7,464 bases of DNA. Source: Planctomycetaceae bacterium (GTDB lineage: Bacteria; Planctomycetota; Planctomycetia; Pirellulales; UBA1268). The stretch lies in the NCBI GenBank assembly GCA_947464585.1, contig CANHYS010000089.1, positions 1-7,464 of the forward strand, in the 5' to 3' direction. The notes under the pieces are model-generated. The model searched no databases, had not been told where the DNA came from, and saw nothing but the letters and a program-made list of their open reading frames with translations. Positions 6,287 through 7,464 of the stretch are shown piece by piece. A program made the translations under genes and the position numbers. Every line of letters begins with the position of its first letter. Positions within the stretch are counted from its first letter, which is position 1.

Positions 6287-7195
6287 ATGATCGAATTCGT
6301 ATCGGGTATTTCAGTCGTCTGCTTCGCGGCGAGCTACGCCGTGGCGTTGGCCTGCGAGGCGTCCAGGCTGCTCTTCCGCTCCGGGGTGCGGGGGGCGGCC
6401 ATGATCGCCTTCGCCGTGGCCGGGCTCGTGGCCCACACGTTGTTCCTCGCCTGGCGGGCCACCACCGAACCGGCGGTGCCCCTGTCGAGCGCCTTCGATT
6501 GGTATCTCTTGGCCGCCTGGCTGCTGGCAGGCGGCTATCTGTGGCTGACGATCGCCAACCCACGCACCCCCGTCGGGCTGTTCATGCTGCCGGTGGTGCT
6601 GGGACTCATCGGCGCTGCGCAGGTATCCAGCCGGGCTCCGTTTCCGCAGAGTCCGGCCACGCAGATCTGGGGCGCCATCCATGGCTGCTTCAATCTGGCG
6701 GCAAGCGTGGCCGTGGCCATCGGCGCCCTGGCAGGAGCGTTGTGGCTGATCCAGGCGGGCAGGCTGGCCCGCAAGCAGCCGCCGCTTCGCAGCTTTCGCC
6801 TGCCGAGCCTCGAGCGTCTCGCGCACACCACCGATCGGACGCTCATGATCGCGGCGTGGACGGCCGCGGCAGGCTTCCTCTCGGGCATGGTCCTCAATGC
6901 CGTCAACCGGCAACGCGGGCTCTTGGAGACCGTGCCCTGGACCGATCCCGTGGTCTTGAGGATGGCGGCGCTGGTGGCGTGGCTGGTGACGGCGGCCGTG
7001 GCGGCGCGGGTGACCCGCCGCAGCGCTGACGGGCCGCGGACAGCCGCCTGGCTGTCGCTGGTCAGCTTCGGCATGCTCACGGTGTCGATCCTGTGGGGGC
7101 TTTTTGGAACGACGCGACACGGCGCGCCGCCGGTGCAGCCTGCGGTCTCGCAGGCCGTCGACCAGCATCCCGTCGACCGGGAGTCCGCGCCATGA
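6287..7195 (+). CDS. hemX: HemX/CcsA-family cytochrome c assembly-type membrane protein
   Basis: An integral membrane protein of 302 residues with about eight hydrophobic segments, near 2-22, 37-57, 70-90, 96-112, 128-155, 185-205, 221-240 and 253-273. Conserved features of the HemX branch of the cytochrome c assembly family are visible: H50 in VAHTLFL, and H132 in WGAIHGCFNLAA, the position that is a haem-handling histidine in CcsA-type proteins. The tryptophan-rich WWD motif of true cytochrome c synthases is not seen, which fits HemX better than CcsA. In Bacillus, HemX is encoded beside hemA and lowers the amount of glutamyl-tRNA reductase; here too the next gene is hemA, overlapping by four bases (ATGA). 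A role in tuning haem synthesis or in haem handling at the membrane is therefore likely but inferred. The last 29 residues are a hydrophilic Pro-containing tail. The family is confident; the exact function is not. Confidence 0.85.
   Translation: MIEFVSGISVVCFAASYAVALACEASRLLFRSGVRGAAMIAFAVAGLVAHTLFLAWRATTEPAVPLSSAFDWYLLAAWLLAGGYLWLTIANPRTPVGLFMLPVVLGLIGAAQVSSRAPFPQSPATQIWGAIHGCFNLAASVAVAIGALAGALWLIQAGRLARKQPPLRSFRLPSLERLAHTTDRTLMIAAWTAAAGFLSGMVLNAVNRQRGLLETVPWTDPVVLRMAALVAWLVTAAVAARVTRRSADGPRTAAWLSLVSFGMLTVSILWGLFGTTRHGAPPVQPAVSQAVDQHPVDRESAP
7179..7183 (+). promoter_or_regulatory. Ribosome-binding site of hemA inside the end of hemX
   Basis: GGGAG lies eight bases before the hemA ATG, within the last codons of hemX. 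With the ATGA stop/start overlap it points to coupled translation of the two genes, and it fixes the hemA start. Confidence 0.6.
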
Positions 7196-7464
7196 CGCTG
7201 GCCTTCGTTGGCGGAACCCATCGCACGGTGCCCTTGGCGCTTCGCGAGCGGCTGGCCTTCTCCGCCGAGCAGGCGGCCGAGGCGCTCACTCGTTTTCGCG
7301 AGCGATTTCCTGGTCGGGAGGGCGTGCTGCTCTCGACCTGCAATCGAGTGGAGTTCTACGCCGCCGGTGCGGAGGCCGACGGGCCGCCGCCACCGCCCGA
7401 CCAGCTCGTGTCGTTTCTGGCGGAATGCCGGGGCATCGATGCAAGCCTGCTCACTCCCGTGCTC
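7192..7464 (+). CDS. hemA: Glutamyl-tRNA reductase HemA, N-terminal part only (cut by window edge)
   Basis: The first 91 codons of glutamyl-tRNA reductase, which uses NADPH to reduce glutamyl-tRNA(Glu) to glutamate-1-semialdehyde, the first committed step of the C5 route to 5-aminolevulinate and haem. The N-terminal catalytic domain is recognisable: GGTHRTVPLALRERLAFS (7-24) is the GxNHxTAPxxxRE motif, and LLSTCNRVEFY (46-56) contains the catalytic cysteine, C50, at the same number as in E. coli. The usual Asn before the motif's His is Thr here. A run of five prolines (66-70) follows GAEADG and probably forms a surface loop. The frame is open at the window end, so the NADPH-binding and dimerisation domains are unseen. 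The start overlaps the hemX stop codon. Use of the C5 pathway rather than ALA synthase fits most bacteria outside the alphaproteobacteria. Confidence 0.95.
   Translation, partial: MTLAFVGGTHRTVPLALRERLAFSAEQAAEALTRFRERFPGREGVLLSTCNRVEFYAAGAEADGPPPPPDQLVSFLAECRGIDASLLTPVL

Noticed and set aside
4573..7029. Open frame of 818 codons on the plus strand
   Set aside because: It spans the antisense of SNF2 and hemE, the intergenic palindromes and an alternative frame of hemX. Crossing three unrelated genes with no motif marks it as a shadow.
6311..7168. Open frame of 285 codons on the minus strand
   Set aside because: It is antisense to hemX, low in hydrophobic residues and rich in Arg/Gln/Gly, without a recognisable domain.

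Overview
This is a GC-rich window carrying six protein genes, two of them cut by the window edges, with short intergenic gaps (76 to 151 bp) and mostly weak ribosome-binding sites. No RNA gene, CRISPR array or insertion sequence is visible. The high GC, the poor Shine-Dalgarno signals, the divergent hemE / hemX-hemA arrangement and the style of the PhoB-like regulator suggest a planctomycete, perhaps of the Pirellulales. That assignment is an inference; nothing in the window proves it.

Left part, minus strand (1-1210): the N-terminal 144 residues of a PhoR-like membrane sensor kinase sit downstream of a full-length OmpR/PhoB-type response regulator. Together they form a two-component system transcribed toward the left edge. 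The regulator is preceded by a 15-bp sequence repeated twice and a nested palindrome, a plausible control region.

Middle, minus strand (1350-4904): one very large bacterial SNF2-family ATPase of about 1184 residues. All the C-terminal helicase motifs are intact. At the N-terminus there is what looks like a SWIM zinc finger that has lost three of its four metal ligands.

Right part (5017-7464): a haem-biosynthesis locus. hemE (uroporphyrinogen decarboxylase) reads left. A HemX/CcsA-type membrane protein and hemA (glutamyl-tRNA reductase, partial) read right and overlap by four bases. The shared 151-bp divergent control region is largely filled by a 21-bp perfect inverted repeat that looks like a REP or MITE-like palindromic element.

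I found no sign of a defence island or an obviously new multi-gene system. The observations most worth following are the degenerate SWIM domain, the palindromic element in the haem divergent promoter, and the repeats in front of the response regulator together with its altered recognition helix.
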